Positions 61,662 through 64,000 of a stretch of DNA of 64,000 bases are shown one piece after another. A program made the position numbers and the translations under genes. The notes under the pieces were generated by a model, which worked only from the letters and a program-made list of their open reading frames with translations, had not been told where the DNA came from and searched no databases. This DNA comes from Lacinutrix himadriensis. Lineage in GTDB: Bacteria > Bacteroidota > Bacteroidia > Flavobacteriales > Flavobacteriaceae. Where the stretch lies: positions 310,001 to 374,000 of the forward strand of contig NZ_LIQI01000019.1 in NCBI RefSeq assembly GCF_001418105.1, in the 5' to 3' direction. Each line of letters begins with the position of its first letter. The stretch's first letter is position 1.

Positions 61662-61757
61662 ATGAAAAAATACAAATGGAATAACATGTACACACTAGTA
61701 CTTGTAGCCAACGCAATCTATATCATAGTTTTTTACTTTATAACCAAAGCACTTTAA
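61662..61757 (+). CDS. 31-residue single-helix membrane peptide in front of the SSS transporter
   Basis: The frame codes for MKKYKWNNMYTLVLVANAIY followed by IIVFYFITKAL and a stop: a short basic start and one transmembrane helix. It ends 3 bp before the ATG of the symporter, an arrangement known from small accessory subunits of sodium symporters. It is too short for routine gene calling. It could be a regulatory or assembly subunit of the transporter, or a leader peptide. Confidence 0.7.
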   Translation: MKKYKWNNMYTLVLVANAIYIIVFYFITKAL

Positions 61758-61760
61758 ATT

Positions 61761-63515
61761 ATGCAAACATTAGACTGGATTGTACTTATTAGCACCTTAT
61801 TACTTATTGTTGGTTATGGAACATGGCAAACTCGCGGAAGTAAAAACGTTCAAGACTTTTTAAAAGGCGGGAATTCTTCTAAATGGTGGACTATCGGTTT
61901 ATCGGTAATGGCAACACAAGCCAGTGCGATTACCTTTCTTTCTACTCCTGGTCAAGCTTTTAATGACGGAATGGGTTTTGTGCAATTCTATTTTGGATTA
62001 CCAATAGCCATGGTTGTTATTTGCATGGTTTTTATTCCGCTTTATCACAAACTGAAAGTGTATACTGCGTATGAATTTTTGGAAACCAGATTCGATTTAA
62101 AAACAAGAACACTAACTGCTATTCTATTTTTAATACAACGAGGATTAGCAGCCGGAATTACCATTTTTGCGCCTGCAATTATACTATCTGCAGTATTGGG
62201 TTGGAATTTATTATTACTAAACATCATCATTGGTGTACTAGTAATTATTTACACCGTTTCGGGAGGAACACGCGCTGTAAACGTGACACAAAAGCATCAA
62301 ATGGTGGTGATTTTCACAGGAATGGTGATCGCTTTTATTTTAATAATCAGCAAACTTCCTGCAGATATTACGTTCTCTAAAGCTTTAGATATTGCTGGAG
62401 CTAGCGGAAAAATGGAAGTCTTAGATTTTTCTTTCAACTTAAATAATCGCTATACCTTTTGGTCTGGAATTATTGGAGGAACCTTTTTAATGCTTTCGTA
62501 TTTTGGTACAGACCAAAGTCAGGTACAACGATATTTGTCTGGTAAATCGTTAAAAGAAATGCAATTAGGATTGATTTTTAATGGTCTATTAAAAGTACCT
62601 ATGCAATTCTTCATTTTACTAGTTGGTGTCATGGTATTTGTGTTTTATCAATTCAATCCTGCACCAATGAATTTTAATCCTACAGCAACAGAGCTGGTTT
62701 TAAATTCGGAATATGCAGCCGAATATCAATCCCTTCAGCTAGAACAAGAAAAAATATTTAACGACAAGCAAACGTTAATCAATAAGTATACAGATTCGGA
62801 AAGTGAACAACTAAAAAGCTACATTCATTTAGCCAATGAAGCAAGTGATGATATTAGAAACGAAGCGAAACTTTTAATTGATAAAGCAGGAGAAGCGCAA
62901 CAAGTAAAAGTAGAAAGCAACGATAAAGATTACGTCTTTATTCACTTTATTTTAAACAACTTACCAAGAGGATTAATAGGTTTACTATTGGCTGTAATTT
63001 TAAGTGCAGCAATGTCTAGTACTTCTAGTGAATTGAATGCATTAGCAAGCACAACTACTATTGATTTATACAAACGTAATACTAGTGAAAAGACTGATGA
63101 AGAAATGGTTAAAACTTCTAGATTATTTACATTAGCTTGGGGAATTATTGCTATTGGAGTAGCCTGTGTAGCCAATCTTGCCGAAAATTTAATTCAGCTA
63201 GTAAATATTATAGGTTCCATTTTCTATGGAAATGTTTTAGGGATTTTCCTCCTAGCCTTTTTCTTTAAAACGGTAAAAGCAAATGCGGTTTTTGTAGCTG
63301 CTTTAATTACACAAGTACTAGTAATTGCACTATTTATGTTAAACCAATACGAAATGATAAACCTTCCGTTTTTATGGTTAAATTTTGTAGGCTGTATGAT
63401 AGTGATGGCAATTGCTTTGCTTATTTCGTTTAAAGACTTAAAAAGTAATAGCAAACTAGCCTTATCTATAATCGCGCTTGCATTGTGTAGTTTTGGCTAT
63501 GTAGTACTAACTTAA
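61761..63515 (+). CDS. Sodium:solute symporter (SSS family)
   Basis: This 584-residue protein has 13-14 membrane helices with the SSS signature in TM1-TM3 (GTWQTRGSKNVQDFLKGG, MATQASAITFLSTPG), YFGTDQSQVQRYLSGKS and a Ser/Thr-rich Na+ site (SAAMSSTSSELNALAS). An unusual soluble insert of about 80 residues (310-390, EYQSLQLEQEKIFND onward) lies between helices and is predicted to be a coiled coil. The solute is unknown. It is preceded by the small peptide gene 61662-61757. Confidence 0.93.
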   Translation: MQTLDWIVLISTLLLIVGYGTWQTRGSKNVQDFLKGGNSSKWWTIGLSVMATQASAITFLSTPGQAFNDGMGFVQFYFGLPIAMVVICMVFIPLYHKLKVYTAYEFLETRFDLKTRTLTAILFLIQRGLAAGITIFAPAIILSAVLGWNLLLLNIIIGVLVIIYTVSGGTRAVNVTQKHQMVVIFTGMVIAFILIISKLPADITFSKALDIAGASGKMEVLDFSFNLNNRYTFWSGIIGGTFLMLSYFGTDQSQVQRYLSGKSLKEMQLGLIFNGLLKVPMQFFILLVGVMVFVFYQFNPAPMNFNPTATELVLNSEYAAEYQSLQLEQEKIFNDKQTLINKYTDSESEQLKSYIHLANEASDDIRNEAKLLIDKAGEAQQVKVESNDKDYVFIHFILNNLPRGLIGLLLAVILSAAMSSTSSELNALASTTTIDLYKRNTSEKTDEEMVKTSRLFTLAWGIIAIGVACVANLAENLIQLVNIIGSIFYGNVLGIFLLAFFFKTVKANAVFVAALITQVLVIALFMLNQYEMINLPFLWLNFVGCMIVMAIALLISFKDLKSNSKLALSIIALALCSFGYVVLT

Positions 63516-63537
63516 TCAGAATGCTATTATCAGCAGA

Positions 63538-64000
63538 TTACTCATTAATAGGAATTCCTTGTGTTGTAAAAGACAAACCTTGTTGGCCGTAAGTGGTAAT
63601 CATTACGGCTTCAAAATAAGGTTCTTGTGCATTTTTTGGTGCTAACCAATCAAAAACAAAATTGGCACCAGTTCCTCCAGATTTATCTTTTTCATCTATA
63701 ACAATCTCAATGGTTTGCATAGGTTTCACAAAAATAGGGTCTTTAAAATACGTTCTAATTAAATCCCCTTTAGTATCGAAGTAATTTGCATTTTTAACAA
63801 AGATAGTATCTCGTTTATTAATGTTTCTAATACTAACCGTTGCTGTTAAATCATGTGTTTTGTGTTCTGTAGTGCTATACACTTGAGAATATACAGATAA
63901 ATAGGTTGCACCTGTATCTAAGGAATCTTTAAGGGTTTTATTCCACTTTATAGACTGCCAATTATTAGAAGGCAACGCATCCTGTTTTTCTTGTTTATCA
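63538..64000 (-). CDS. DUF3124 protein, partial at right edge
   Basis: The frame stays open to the window end (minus strand, ...DKQEKQDALPSNNW), so the true start, probably with a lipoprotein signal, lies outside. The visible part has the DUF3124 features: GATYLSVYSQVY, TVSIRNINKRDTIFV and GGTGANFVFDW. Family members are small secreted beta-sandwich proteins of unknown function. Confidence 0.85.
   Translation of the reverse strand, partial: DKQEKQDALPSNNWQSIKWNKTLKDSLDTGATYLSVYSQVYSTTEHKTHDLTATVSIRNINKRDTIFVKNANYFDTKGDLIRTYFKDPIFVKPMQTIEIVIDEKDKSGGTGANFVFDWLAPKNAQEPYFEAVMITTYGQQGLSFTTQGIPINE

Overview
The window is AT-rich chromosomal DNA from a member of the Bacteroidota, almost certainly a marine-type Flavobacteriaceae. 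The reasons are promoters of the TAnnTTTG type, few Shine-Dalgarno sequences, a bacillithiol gene (bshB1), a fused ResB/CcsA cytochrome c assembly protein, a UbiA prenyltransferase-Maf-MscS block, DUF2490 and DUF3108 proteins, and the general look of the proteins. No genus can be assigned from sequence alone.

Region 1 (1-28.7 kb) is a dense stress-survival island. It opens with the end of a sensor histidine kinase, followed by an overlapping response regulator whose output is a CRP/FNR-type DNA-binding module. About 25 genes follow: a YtxH/holin-like operon, a divergent sigma-like factor, an envelope and metabolism operon (BON protein, 3-hydroxyacyl-CoA dehydrogenase, amino-acid permease, P-type cation ATPase), Dps, ferritin, three oleate hydratases, a DUF1269 protein, phosphoglycerate mutase, lipoproteins, HdeD, MgtC, a Cys-less ArsC-like protein, a tandem Usp, and three members of an unnamed helical family. 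Thirteen promoters here, plus a fourteenth at 42.6 kb in front of an SLC13 transporter and pckA, share one architecture: a 12-bp palindrome TGAY-N4-RTCA, then exactly 23 bp, then a TAnnTTTR -7 element. That is the position of a class II CRP/FNR activator. The simplest reading is that the kinase/REC-CRP pair switches on a dormancy- or hypoxia-like programme, reminiscent in content of the actinobacterial DosR regulon. The link between regulator and sites is inferred.

Region 2 (28.9-35.4 kb) is a run of co-directional thiol and methionine repair genes: msrB, msrA, a thioredoxin-like protein, a glutaredoxin-GNAT fusion, SelO, an aldo/keto reductase, a second MsrA and an alpha/beta-hydrolase-OsmC fusion. 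It ends in a REP-repeat cluster carrying a RAYT transposase (35.4-36.6 kb). On the far side of the transposase lies a decayed copy of part of the OsmC gene.

Region 3 (36.8-64 kb) is mostly housekeeping. It holds a DUF3108 protein, two M28 peptidase lipoproteins, tRNA-His, bshB1, the SLC13 transporter and pckA, rlmF and a Cys/Met-metabolism PLP enzyme. Further on are a pseudouridine synthase, MscL, ccsBA, a group III truncated haemoglobin, DUF2520, a KDO-8-P phosphatase, UbiA, Maf, a small MscS-type protein, a PIG-L family secreted protein, a sodium:solute symporter with a 31-residue membrane peptide in front of it, and a truncated DUF3124 gene at the right edge. One gene, exoA (4887-5652), carries a frameshift in an 8-base homopolymer.
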